A stretch of DNA of 64,000 nucleotides from JANXUR01 sp038229415 (GTDB taxonomy: Bacteria; Acidobacteriota; Terriglobia; Terriglobales; Acidobacteriaceae): positions 1-64,000 of the forward strand of contig JBBROM010000010.1 of assembly GCA_038229415.1 (NCBI GenBank), read 5' to 3'. Below the pieces are notes generated by a model. The model saw only the letters and a list, made by a program, of their open reading frames with translations. It did not search any database and was not told where the DNA came from. The translations under genes were made by a program, and so were the position numbers. Positions 17,373-24,765 of the stretch are shown here, piece after piece (the stretch's first letter is position 1; each line of letters starts with the position of its first letter).

Positions 17373-19087
17373 ATCGTTTGCTCCAATTCGGCTACTTCTT
17401 CTTTATCCCGCAGCATCATTTCGTTGAGCGCCGCTCCGGCGGGAACCATCGGCCACACGTTCGCTTCGCGCGGGCAATGGAACACCAGCAGCTCCGGATT
17501 CGGCGACTGCACAAATTCGCGCAGCGTCTTCGCCGTCGCTTCCAGATTCTTCGGCTCCATGCAATCCAGCGTGAGCGTGCGGCCGTCTACCCCATACGCC
17601 TTGGCGATGCCGACGAAATCGGGATTATCGCTCAGATCGGTCTCCGCATAGTTGCGGTCGTAGAAGAGCCCCTGCCACTGCCGCACCATGCCGAGATACT
17701 GGTTGTCCACAATCAGAATCTTTACCGGAGCCTTCGCGCGATGCAGCGTGGCGAACTCCTGAATGTTCATCTGAATACCGCCGTCACCGGAGACGCACAG
17801 CACCGTCGCGCCTGGCGCAGCCAACTGAGCGCCAATCGCCGCAGGCAAGCCAAAGCCCATCGCACCCAATCCGCCCGAAGTCAGAAACCCTCGAGGATTG
17901 CTGCCCCGAAAACGTTGCGCCGCCCACATCTGATGTTGGCCCACATCCGTCACCACGATTGCGTCAGGCGGCAGCAGCGCGAATAGGTCGTCAAGAAATT
18001 GTGTCGCCGGAGCGGTTTGACCGGAAGGCTGTAAGTCCGCGCGCTCATCGCCCGCAGCCTGCGCCAACCACGCGCCCCAATCCGGACGCGGCGCTCCTGC
18101 AATCGCACGCTGAAGCGCTGGGACCGTCTCAGCTAAATTGCCTACCACGGGTATCTGACACGGCCGCACCCGGTCAAGCTGCGAAGGATCAATTTCAAAA
18201 TGTACGATGCGCGCATGCGGCGCAAAACGCGAAGGCTCACCAGTTACGCGATCATCCAGCCGTGCGCCCAGCACCAATAGCAGATCGGTTTCATGCAACG
18301 CCAGATTCGCGGCGCGGGTGCCGTGCATCCCCACCATGCCCAAGTAGTGCGGCGCACTAGTTTCAATCGCACCCAGCCCATGCACCGTGGCGAACGACGG
18401 AATCTTCAGCTCATCCAGCAGCGCGCGAACTTGGTCGGTAGCCCCGCTTAACTTGACGCCCGCGCCCACTAGCGCCACCGGTTTCTCCGCCTTCTGTAAC
18501 ATGGCGAGTACGCGCTGCGTCCACTCCGGCGCGGCATGTGACTGCGGCTTCTGCGGCGGAAAGAAAGTAACTGGCGCCAGTGAACCCGATTTCGCCTTCA
18601 TCAAGTCCACGGGGATATCAATCAACACAGGCCCGGGACGACCGCTGCGCGCCCAGTAGAAACCTTCGGCAATCACCGCCGGAATATCTTCCAGCTTAGT
18701 AACTAACCGGCTCCACTTAGTAAGTGCCAGAGTAATGCCGAATACATCAGTTTCCTGGAACGCGTCGGTGCCAATCAGCACCGAGCGCACTTGCCCGGTG
18801 ATGCAAACCAGCGGCACGCCATCCATCTTGGCGTCCGCAATGCCGGTGATTAAGTTGGTGGCGCCGGGGCCGCTGGTGGCAAAGGCCACGCCGGTTTTGC
18901 CCGAAACCCGCGCATAACCTTCTGCCGCGAACACCGCGCCCTGCTCATGCCGGGTCAATACATGGCGGATGCCGCTGCCTGCCAGCGCGTCATACAGCGG
19001 CATGATGGCACCGCCCGGATAGCCAAAAGCTAGATCCACACCTTCATGGCGAAGGCAGCGCAGTACGAGTTCGGCTCCACGTGGCAT
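17369..19087 (-). CDS. ilvB: Acetolactate synthase large subunit
   Basis: 572 residues. This TPP enzyme condenses pyruvate with pyruvate or 2-ketobutyrate, the first common step of branched-chain amino acid synthesis. The catalytic glutamate is Glu48 (TRHEQGA), after AFGYPGGAIMPLYDAL. The FAD-binding middle domain and the TPP/Mg motif SGDGGIQMNIQEF...DNQYLGMVRQWQ are intact. The next gene downstream encodes the small subunit. About 170 bases separate it from ilvC, and that spacer holds a 10-bp hairpin. Confidence 0.95.
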   Translation of the reverse strand: MPRGAELVLRCLRHEGVDLAFGYPGGAIMPLYDALAGSGIRHVLTRHEQGAVFAAEGYARVSGKTGVAFATSGPGATNLITGIADAKMDGVPLVCITGQVRSVLIGTDAFQETDVFGITLALTKWSRLVTKLEDIPAVIAEGFYWARSGRPGPVLIDIPVDLMKAKSGSLAPVTFFPPQKPQSHAAPEWTQRVLAMLQKAEKPVALVGAGVKLSGATDQVRALLDELKIPSFATVHGLGAIETSAPHYLGMVGMHGTRAANLALHETDLLLVLGARLDDRVTGEPSRFAPHARIVHFEIDPSQLDRVRPCQIPVVGNLAETVPALQRAIAGAPRPDWGAWLAQAAGDERADLQPSGQTAPATQFLDDLFALLPPDAIVVTDVGQHQMWAAQRFRGSNPRGFLTSGGLGAMGFGLPAAIGAQLAAPGATVLCVSGDGGIQMNIQEFATLHRAKAPVKILIVDNQYLGMVRQWQGLFYDRNYAETDLSDNPDFVGIAKAYGVDGRTLTLDCMEPKNLEATAKTLREFVQSPNPELLVFHCPREANVWPMVPAGAALNEMMLRDKEEVAELEQTI

Positions 19088-19141
19088 CGGATGACGACTA
19101 CTTTCTGCCTTGCCGAATTATTTCCGGCGGAAAACTGTTTC

Positions 19142-19182
19142 GTGGAGCGCGGCTTACGGCTGGTTGACCTCACGCGCTCCAC
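19142..19182. other. Hairpin in the ilvC-ilvB spacer
   Basis: GTGGAGCGCG (19142-19151) pairs perfectly with CGCGCTCCAC (19173-19182) across a 21-base loop. It lies in the 170-base untranslated spacer between ilvC and ilvB. It could stabilise or process the upstream mRNA, or attenuate transcription. No T-run or leader peptide was seen. Confidence 0.4.
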
Positions 19183-19257
19183 TACGGCGGCTTTCGCCGA
19201 TCTTGCTGAAAAATATTCTCGACTTACACTTAGACGGCTAGCTACTAACTCTACCTA

Positions 19258-20307
19258 CTAAACCGCGGCGGCTACTTCCTGTGGCTTCTCCGCAGTTACA
19301 GCTTCCGGAGCAGCCTTGTGCAGCCAGCTCATCATGCCGCGCAGCTTCGCGCCGACTACTTCAATCTGGTGCTGCTGTCCGGCCTGGCGCAAAGCGGCAA
19401 AGTTCTTGCCACCACTCTCATGCTCCGCCACCCACTCGCGCGCAAAGTTGCCGCTTTGAATGTCCGCTAGCACCTTCTTCATGGCTGTCTTTGCTTTGTC
19501 GTCCACCACGGCATTGCCACGTGTCAGGTCGCCGTATTCCGCAGTGTTCGAGATTGAGTAGCGCATATTCGCCATACCACCTTCATAGATCAAATCCACA
19601 ATCAGCTTCATCTCATGCAGGCACTCGAAGTACGCAATCTCCGGCTGATACCCCGCTTCCACCAGCGTCTCAAAACCCTTGGTGATGAGCGAAGTCAATC
19701 CGCCGCACAGCACCGCCTGCTCGCCGAATAGATCCGTCTCGGTCTCTTCCTTGAACGTGGTTTCGAGCACCCCTGCATGGGTCGAGCCAATCGCATCGGC
19801 ATACGCCAACGCCCGCGCATGAGCCTGCCCGCTGGCATCCTGATGCACCGCAATCAGCGCAGGCACGCCCCGGCCTTCCTCATACTGCCGCCGCACCAAA
19901 TGCCCTGGACTCTTCGGCGCGATCATCACCACGTCCACATCCTTGGGCGGCACCACGGTGCCAAAGTGCACACTGAATCCGTGCGACACGCCTAGAACTT
20001 TGCCCGCCGTCAGGTGCTGCTTGATGTGCGCCTCGTACACGCCCTTATGCACTTCGTCCGGCGCCAAGATGTGAATCCAGTCCGCCTGGGCGGCAGCTTC
20101 CGCCACGGGCAACACGGTCAATCCATCGGCCTTGGCTTGGACGGCGCTCTTGCGACCCGGGTCGAGGCCCACAATCACATTCACGCCGCTGTTGTGCAGG
20201 TTCAGCGCCTGCGCGCGACCCTGGCTGCCGTATCCGATGATGGCAATCGTCTTGCCGGCAATCGCCGCCGGTTGAACATCTTTCGCATAAAAAACTTTGG
20301 CAGCCAT
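19258..20307 (-). CDS. ilvC: Ketol-acid reductoisomerase
   Basis: 349 residues, the size of class I enzymes. The NADPH fold is seen in TIAIIGYGSQGRAQALNL (Gly-x-Gly-x2-Gly at 25-30), and the C-terminal knotted domain has EVVGAKLRGMMSWL. The enzyme isomerises and reduces acetolactate with Mg2+ and NADPH. AGGAGG stands 9 bases before the ATG. It is the promoter-proximal gene of the ilv group and divergent from a TetR-family gene, with a palindromic operator at 20354-20367 between them. Confidence 0.95.
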   Translation of the reverse strand: MAAKVFYAKDVQPAAIAGKTIAIIGYGSQGRAQALNLHNSGVNVIVGLDPGRKSAVQAKADGLTVLPVAEAAAQADWIHILAPDEVHKGVYEAHIKQHLTAGKVLGVSHGFSVHFGTVVPPKDVDVVMIAPKSPGHLVRRQYEEGRGVPALIAVHQDASGQAHARALAYADAIGSTHAGVLETTFKEETETDLFGEQAVLCGGLTSLITKGFETLVEAGYQPEIAYFECLHEMKLIVDLIYEGGMANMRYSISNTAEYGDLTRGNAVVDDKAKTAMKKVLADIQSGNFAREWVAEHESGGKNFAALRQAGQQHQIEVVGAKLRGMMSWLHKAAPEAVTAEKPQEVAAAV

Positions 20308-20353
20308 GTCGGCAGCCTCCTAAATTAGGGGTATCAGTGTCCGCCTAGTCAAA

Positions 20354-20367
20354 ACCGACCGGTCGGT
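20354..20367. promoter_or_regulatory. Palindromic operator between ilvC and tetR
   Basis: ACCGACCGGTCGGT is a perfect 14-bp palindrome. Its composition and size match operators of many TetR-family repressors. It lies just downstream of the predicted ilvC transcription start and about 47 bases from the predicted tetR -35 box. I infer that the adjacent TetR binds here and acts chiefly on ilvC. The ligand is unknown. Confidence 0.7.
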
Positions 20368-20377
20368 ATGTTTCCTT

Positions 20378-20406
20378 AGGCTACCCGCCCCGATTCCTTA
20401 TGTCAA
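20378..20406 (-). promoter_or_regulatory. Predicted promoter of ilvC
   Basis: On the minus strand, TTGACA (complement of 20401-20406) and TAGCCT (complement of 20378-20383) are 17 bases apart. The -10 box is weak, as expected for a regulated promoter. The start would fall near 20371, placing the palindrome at 20354-20367 immediately downstream. Confidence 0.45.
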
Positions 20407-20413
20407 GTGCCCA

Positions 20414-20441
20414 TTGGCATACGCCCCCGAATCCCTATAAA
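20414..20441 (+). promoter_or_regulatory. Predicted promoter of the TetR gene
   Basis: TTGGCA at 20414-20419 and TATAAA at 20436-20441 are separated by 16 bases. It is back-to-back with the ilvC promoter and would give a leader of about 50 bases before the ATG at 20496. Confidence 0.5.
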
Positions 20442-20495
20442 ATTGCCCACTGGTCGTCACGAGTCGTAACAGGCACTCTCAGGTCAAGCCTCCTC

Positions 20496-21251
20496 ATGCA
20501 AACCGAAGTCGGTACGGACTCTCGTCACCAAATTCTGCGCGCCGCCGCCACGCTGTTCCAGCGCAACGGCTACGACGCCACCTCAATCCAAGACATTTGC
20601 AGCGAGCTCGGCCTCAGCAAGGGCGCGCTCTATCACCACTTCCGCAGCAAAGACGAGATCCTGTTCGAGATCATGAGCCACGCCATGCAAATCACCGAAG
20701 ACCGCGTGATTGCCCCCGTGCGCGCCATGACGGCCGCACCAGATGCCTCGGCTAGCATGGTGCCGGGAGTAGTTGCCAGCATCGCCGCCAGCGCTGTTAG
20801 CTCTTTTAGCTCTGAAGACGCGCGCGGTCTCGCCGAGGCCCGCCTCCGCGCTCTGATTCGCCTGCATCTGGAGACGGTGCTCCGCACCCGCGACCGCGAG
20901 ATTACGGTGATGCTGCATGAGAACCATCCGCTGTCGCCAGAGTTTCGCGGCAAGATCAACGAGCGCAAAAAGAATTACGTAAAGTTTGTGGAAGAGTCCT
21001 TCGCAGCAGCCCAAACCGAACGCGCCGCATCCCATGTTGGCAAGAACGGGGCATCGTCCGGAAAGTCAGCAGGAAAGTCTGGCACACCATCGCACTCAGA
21101 AGTGAAAGTAAGCGCCCGCGCCGCCACCTTCGCCCTGCTTGGCATGATCAACTGGATCTATCAGTGGTACAAGCCCGACGGGCCCATTAGCGAAGAAGAA
21201 CTCATCCGCGAATACACCGAGATGGTGTTCAGCGGAGCGTTTGGGCGATAG
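20496..21251 (+). CDS. TetR/AcrR family transcriptional regulator
   Basis: 251 residues from the ATG at 20496; the open frame reaches back to 20400 but would include promoter sequence. The N-terminal helix-turn-helix is clear: HQILRAAATLFQRNGYDATSIQDICSELGLSKGALYHHFRSKDEIL. The C-terminal ligand domain includes a serine- and glycine-rich insert around residues 170-195. It ends with an aromatic patch typical of the family (MINWIYQWYKPDG). Divergence from ilvC with a shared palindrome suggests control of branched-chain amino acid synthesis, an unusual task for TetR proteins, or of an acyl-CoA-linked signal. Confidence 0.88.
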   Translation: MQTEVGTDSRHQILRAAATLFQRNGYDATSIQDICSELGLSKGALYHHFRSKDEILFEIMSHAMQITEDRVIAPVRAMTAAPDASASMVPGVVASIAASAVSSFSSEDARGLAEARLRALIRLHLETVLRTRDREITVMLHENHPLSPEFRGKINERKKNYVKFVEESFAAAQTERAASHVGKNGASSGKSAGKSGTPSHSEVKVSARAATFALLGMINWIYQWYKPDGPISEEELIREYTEMVFSGAFGR

Positions 21252-21812
21252 GAACCAGCCCTCACCCTGTGTCATGTTGAGCGAAGTGAGCGGATTCGCC
21301 TCGCAAATCCACTCGCGTAGTCGAAAGACCCACGCACCCACCCCCCCACGACCGCCCGCAACCGGGTGCCCATCCCGAGAGCCCGCGCTCCGGGTGCCCC
21401 GTCCAAGCTCTGCTTGGGCGGGTCTTTGTCGCCGAAAGAACCTCAGTGCCCCGCTGCACAATGCTCATGCGAACCCAGTCCCGCGCAAGCGGGACGCCAG
21501 ATGAAAGCCCGGCACGTAAGTGCCGGGAAAGCCCCAGCCCGCCCGAGCCCCGTAGGGGCGACACACACCGCCCCCACCGTGTCATCCCGACCGGAGCCAT
21601 GCTTCGCGCTTTTGCGCGAAACATGGCGCAGTGGAGGGACCCTGTGTTTCTGCTCGTGCCCGCACACACCCGGTGTCCCTTGACTCCGTCCGCCCCCACA
21701 GTTAGCCTAGCTCTGTCAGCAATGGCCCTTGTTCCTTGCACGGGAATGCAACGTAAGTGATCCGAATCAGCCCAGCCGATCCCCCGCGGCAACCTGATTC
21801 AAGGAGTTCCTC
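21252..21812. other. Non-coding region with dispersed repeats
   Basis: No convincing gene is seen in these 561 bases. Several overlapping frames on both strands reflect repeated proline/arginine-rich sequence rather than coding. The stretch holds a member of the TGTCAT...GACCC repeat family (separate entry) and degenerate GC-rich fragments, including GGTGCCCC and a GTGTCATCCCGACC phrase at about 21579. A ribosome site for the next gene lies at its end (AAGGAG near 21800). Confidence 0.6.
21270..21333 (+). repeat. Palindromic repeat, TGTCAT...GTCGAAAGACCC family
   Basis: Conserved arms TGTCATGTTGAGCG (21271-21284) and GTCGAAAGACCC (21321-21332) enclose a self-complementary core, with GTGAGCGGATT able to pair with AATCCACTCGC. 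A second member with a quite different core is at 51545-51612 in opposite orientation. Confidence 0.65.
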
Positions 21813-23255
21813 ATGTCCGCTTGTAAGTTACTCAGCTACTCTTGCCGCTTGCTCTTCGCGACAGCCTGCGTCGCCACCTTCGCCCTACCTACCGCCCACG
21901 CCGCTACTGCCCAGCCGGGATACCCGGTGCCGCAGATTGTTGGGCCGACGAATCCGACTGCTGTTGCGCCCGGAGGTGCTGGATTCACGCTGCGCGTTTT
22001 TGGCGCGAACTTCATCAATGGATCAGTCGTCAACTGGAATGCCTCGCCGCGTGCGACTACGTTTGTCTCCGGGCACGAACTGGATGCGCAGGTTCTTGCG
22101 GCGGACATCGCCAGCAATACCGCTGGCATGATCACTGTAACTATCACCAGCCCCAACGGCCCGATCACAAGTTCGACGTTTACCCAGGTGGAGGTGCATT
22201 CGCCGATAGCTGCGTTTGGAGCCACGCGCGCTTACTCCGTCCCGCAGTATTCTAGCGGCGGGCCAGTGTTGGTGGGCGACATCAACAACGATGGCATTCT
22301 CGACTTTGCGGCGGGCACCCAACTAACCGGTTACTTTCCTATCCAGAGTTTCTTTGGCGAGGGCGATGGCAAATTCACATCGGGCCCGTATGAAGTATTT
22401 AACTGGGCCAATGGCGCAGCGATGTTCGCAGATTTGAACGGCGACGGCAGAATTGACCTAGTTGAGATGTCGGATAACTTCAATGGAACGGATCCACATA
22501 TTCAGGTAAGCCTTGGTAATGGCGATGGTACCTTTACGCCGGTTTTCACATTCGCGCCCGGCGTGAACAGTTCGCAAGTCGTCGCGGTGGGAGATTTTGA
22601 CCGCGATGGCATTCTCGATCTGGTGCTCGGGTCAACGAGCGCGACAAGGGTATACTTGGGAAATGGCGATGGTACGTTTCACAAAGGCTCATACATACCA
22701 ATGGATTCCGGTGCCCTGTTCCCATTGCTGGGCGATGTAAACGGCGACGGCATTCTCGACGTGATCGCATTCGTCTTGGCAAAAGATGGAAAGACATTGC
22801 AAGTGCGAGTTGCGCTCGGTAATGGGGATGGCACGTTCCAAAAGGCCCGCACCGCCGGAGTGAACGCTACTAACTCAGCGCAAGGAAGTTTGCATCTTAC
22901 CGACTTCAACGGTGACGGAGTGCCTGACCTGTATTATTACACCGGAACACAAGCAGCGGTATCGCTTGGTCGCGGCGATGGCACATTCAAACCGCCGACT
23001 TTTTACACACCGACAGGCCTGTTACACGTATACGGGGCGGGCGACATGAACAGCGACGGCAAAGTTGACCTGCTGGTGACGACCGACATCGGCGGTTCCA
23101 TCGCGGTGTCAGTTCTCCCCGGCAATGGTGACGGGACATTCGGAACGGCCTACGCCACTACTGCTCCGACCGACGAGCCTTTCGTGATCCCGGCCGATTT
23201 CAACGCCGACGGTCTAATGGACATCGCGATTGTGGGCGGCGTTTATATCCAGTAG
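21813..23255 (+). CDS. Secreted FG-GAP/VCBS repeat protein
   Basis: 480 residues with a signal peptide ending near AHA (about residue 30). An IPT/TIG-like domain follows (PQIVGPTNPTAVAPGGAGFTLRVFG). From about residue 145 there are seven repeats with calcium-binding loops such as DINNDGILD, DLNGDGRID, DFDRDGILD, DVNGDGILD, DFNGDGVPD, DMNSDGKVD and DFNADGLMD. These fold as a beta-propeller resembling integrin alpha subunits. Such proteins are abundant in Acidobacteria and probably lie outside the cell; the role is unknown. AAGGAG precedes the ATG. Confidence 0.9.
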   Translation: MSACKLLSYSCRLLFATACVATFALPTAHAATAQPGYPVPQIVGPTNPTAVAPGGAGFTLRVFGANFINGSVVNWNASPRATTFVSGHELDAQVLAADIASNTAGMITVTITSPNGPITSSTFTQVEVHSPIAAFGATRAYSVPQYSSGGPVLVGDINNDGILDFAAGTQLTGYFPIQSFFGEGDGKFTSGPYEVFNWANGAAMFADLNGDGRIDLVEMSDNFNGTDPHIQVSLGNGDGTFTPVFTFAPGVNSSQVVAVGDFDRDGILDLVLGSTSATRVYLGNGDGTFHKGSYIPMDSGALFPLLGDVNGDGILDVIAFVLAKDGKTLQVRVALGNGDGTFQKARTAGVNATNSAQGSLHLTDFNGDGVPDLYYYTGTQAAVSLGRGDGTFKPPTFYTPTGLLHVYGAGDMNSDGKVDLLVTTDIGGSIAVSVLPGNGDGTFGTAYATTAPTDEPFVIPADFNADGLMDIAIVGGVYIQ

Positions 23256-23271
23256 TTGGAATATTGCCGGG

Positions 23272-23308
23272 TGCGGGTGCCCCACCCTTCGCGTTTTGAA
23301 GGGTGGGA
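23272..23308 (-). repeat. TCCCACCCT...AGGGTGGGGCACCC family repeat
   Basis: CCCACCCTTC (23281-23290) pairs with GAAGGGTGGG (23298-23307) across a 7-base loop, preceded by GGGTGC. The same phrase, with CGCGTTTTGAA, recurs at 23737-23772. Other members with different cores lie at 36305-36350 and 54495-54536, and a half copy lies at 1458-1472. Confidence 0.65.
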
Positions 23309-23368
23309 TGCAGGATGCAAGCCTTACCTTGTCGCCCACACGCGGACGAACCTTAACCCGAGGCACTT

Positions 23369-23531
23369 ACGGTAGAGCGGGGCTTCCAGCCCCGCGTTAA
23401 GCGCTGAATGGAATTCGGCTTCAGCCGCTGGGATAAGTCCTTCTAACGCGCCGCTGAAAATCTTACCTCTGGGGCTGAAGCCCAATTCTCCTGAGGCCCG
23501 AGGACGCGGACTGGAAGTCCCGCTCTACCGT
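23369..23531. repeat. Composite repeat with 27-bp inverted ends
   Basis: The left end ACGGTAGAGCGGGGCTTCCA (23369-23388, continuing to 23396) matches the reverse complement of the right end at 23505-23531 with only a few differences. Inside are smaller hairpins such as CGGCTTCAGCCG and TGGGCTGAAGCCCA-like stems. It has no frame and resembles a MITE or BIME. Its GCTTCCAGC core resembles the repeats flanking the RAYT gene at 42.5-43.5 kb. Confidence 0.6.
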
Positions 23532-23804
23532 TTCCTGCCTCTCTCGCGGACAGTGGGCGGTGCGAACAAAGAACTTTCGGAGCTTCGCTCCGATTGGACA
23601 GGTGAGGCACCTGTCCCCACACACAAGCCAATACGATCTGTTCCTTCGGCAGTGAATTGGGTTACATGCCCCCCACCTCTACCCTTGCCATTCTCGTGCT
23701 CGACATAGAGCGGCGTAAAAATAAATGCGCCTGATACCCACCTCGCGTTTTGAAAGGTGGGATGAGGATGCATGAACTACCTGCATTTCCCTGTACAACA
23801 CAAA

Positions 23805-23825
23805 GGGCCGCAAACTGCGCGGCCC
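23805..23825 (-). terminator. Likely terminator of the histone-like gene
   Basis: GGGCCGC (23805-23811) and GCGGCCC (23819-23825) form a 7-bp GC stem with a 7-base loop. On the minus strand it is followed by TTTGTGTTG. It is 57 bases past the stop of the gene at 23883. Confidence 0.5.
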
Positions 23826-23882
23826 TAGTCTCATTCGTCTAATTTATCCAACCGGCGAACATTGCAGCAAAGTAACTGACTG

Positions 23883-24560
23883 CTAATGCTTCTTCTTGCC
23901 AGTCTTCTTGGCCGTTTTCTTGGCGACCTTCTTCACAACCTTTTTGCCAGCTTTTTTCGCGGCCTTCTTCACGATCTTTGCCGCCTTCTTGGCTGGCTTC
24001 TTCACTGCCGCCTTCTTCGTGGGTTTCGCTGCCTTTTTCGAAGCCGGTTTCTTAACTGGCTTCTTGGCGACCGCCTTCTTCATCGGCTTCGCGGCTTTCT
24101 TGGCGACTTTGGCAGGCGCGGCTTTCTTCGCCGCCTTTTTCGCGACTTTCTTTACGACCTTCTTTACGACTTTCTTGGCGACTTTCTTCACCGTCGCCTT
24201 TTTCGCGGGCATGGCCGCTTTCTTTGGGGGCGTCGCAGCCTTCGGCGCCGGCGCTGGGGCCTTCACAGCGGGGGCTGCCGGCTTCGGCGTGGCTTTCTTC
24301 TCGGGCTTCTCGGGCTTCTTGGGCGCAGCTTTCTTCTTGGCCGGGGCCTTCGCCGCCGGACCTGGCGTCGGCTCGACCACCACCACGGTTTCCTCCACAA
24401 TCACCGCCACAGGTGTTCCCGCGTGACCGCCATGGAGATCCATCTCTTCTTCTTCCTCTTCGTCCTCTAAATCAGACTCCAGAACTTCCCCGTAAGCGCC
24501 GCTGTCGCTGAACTCATCAAACTCATCGTCACTGCAAAAAAACTTTTCATTCCAGCTCAT
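23883..24560 (-). CDS. Histone H1-like protein with acidic N-terminus
   Basis: 225 residues of two opposite halves. Residues 1-45 are acidic (a run of six Glu near 35, many Asp). From about 68 to the end the chain is made of Lys, Ala, Pro and Val in KKA/VKK/AKKA repeats, as in eukaryotic histone H1 tails, AlgP and bacterial Hc1-like proteins. The basic tail should bind DNA without sequence preference; the acidic head may moderate binding or contact partners. AGGAGG lies 5 bases before the ATG. The opposite strand shows long leucine/phenylalanine-rich frames that are shadows of the lysine repeats. Confidence 0.85.
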   Translation of the reverse strand: MSWNEKFFCSDDEFDEFSDSGAYGEVLESDLEDEEEEEEMDLHGGHAGTPVAVIVEETVVVVEPTPGPAAKAPAKKKAAPKKPEKPEKKATPKPAAPAVKAPAPAPKAATPPKKAAMPAKKATVKKVAKKVVKKVVKKVAKKAAKKAAPAKVAKKAAKPMKKAVAKKPVKKPASKKAAKPTKKAAVKKPAKKAAKIVKKAAKKAGKKVVKKVAKKTAKKTGKKKH

Positions 24561-24765
24561 ACGATTCCTCCTGAAAGATGCTGATGGCCTGGGAACGCCG
24601 CCTTACACGCAGCGATATTGCTCTGCTAAATTCCGTGGCGTAAATCAACTGCCCGGAAAGCATCATACACCGGCTTTGGCAAAATCACGCGTGTCTTTCC
24701 GTACAATATGCGGCATTGGACCGAAAAACACAACCCGGGAGTTCCTCACCGGGCATCGGGGAGGT

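Larger units (their letters stand above)
23256..23882. other. Non-coding region rich in palindromic repeats
   Basis: 627 bases with no convincing gene. It contains a GGGTGCCCCACCC hairpin (23272-23308), a 163-base composite element with inverted ends (23369-23531), a partial second copy of the first hairpin (23737-23772) and a terminator-like stem for the gene at 23883 (23805-23825). Short frames on the minus strand here cross these repeats and have no protein-like features. Confidence 0.65.

Noticed and set aside
21252..21812. Several overlapping frames in the tetR/FG-GAP interval
   Set aside because: They traverse repeats, have biased Pro/Arg composition in all frames and no ribosome sites or motifs.
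23886..24470. Long plus-strand frames opposite the histone-like gene
   Set aside because: Leucine-, arginine- and phenylalanine-rich low complexity is the antisense image of the lysine/alanine repeat codons. No start signals or family features are present.
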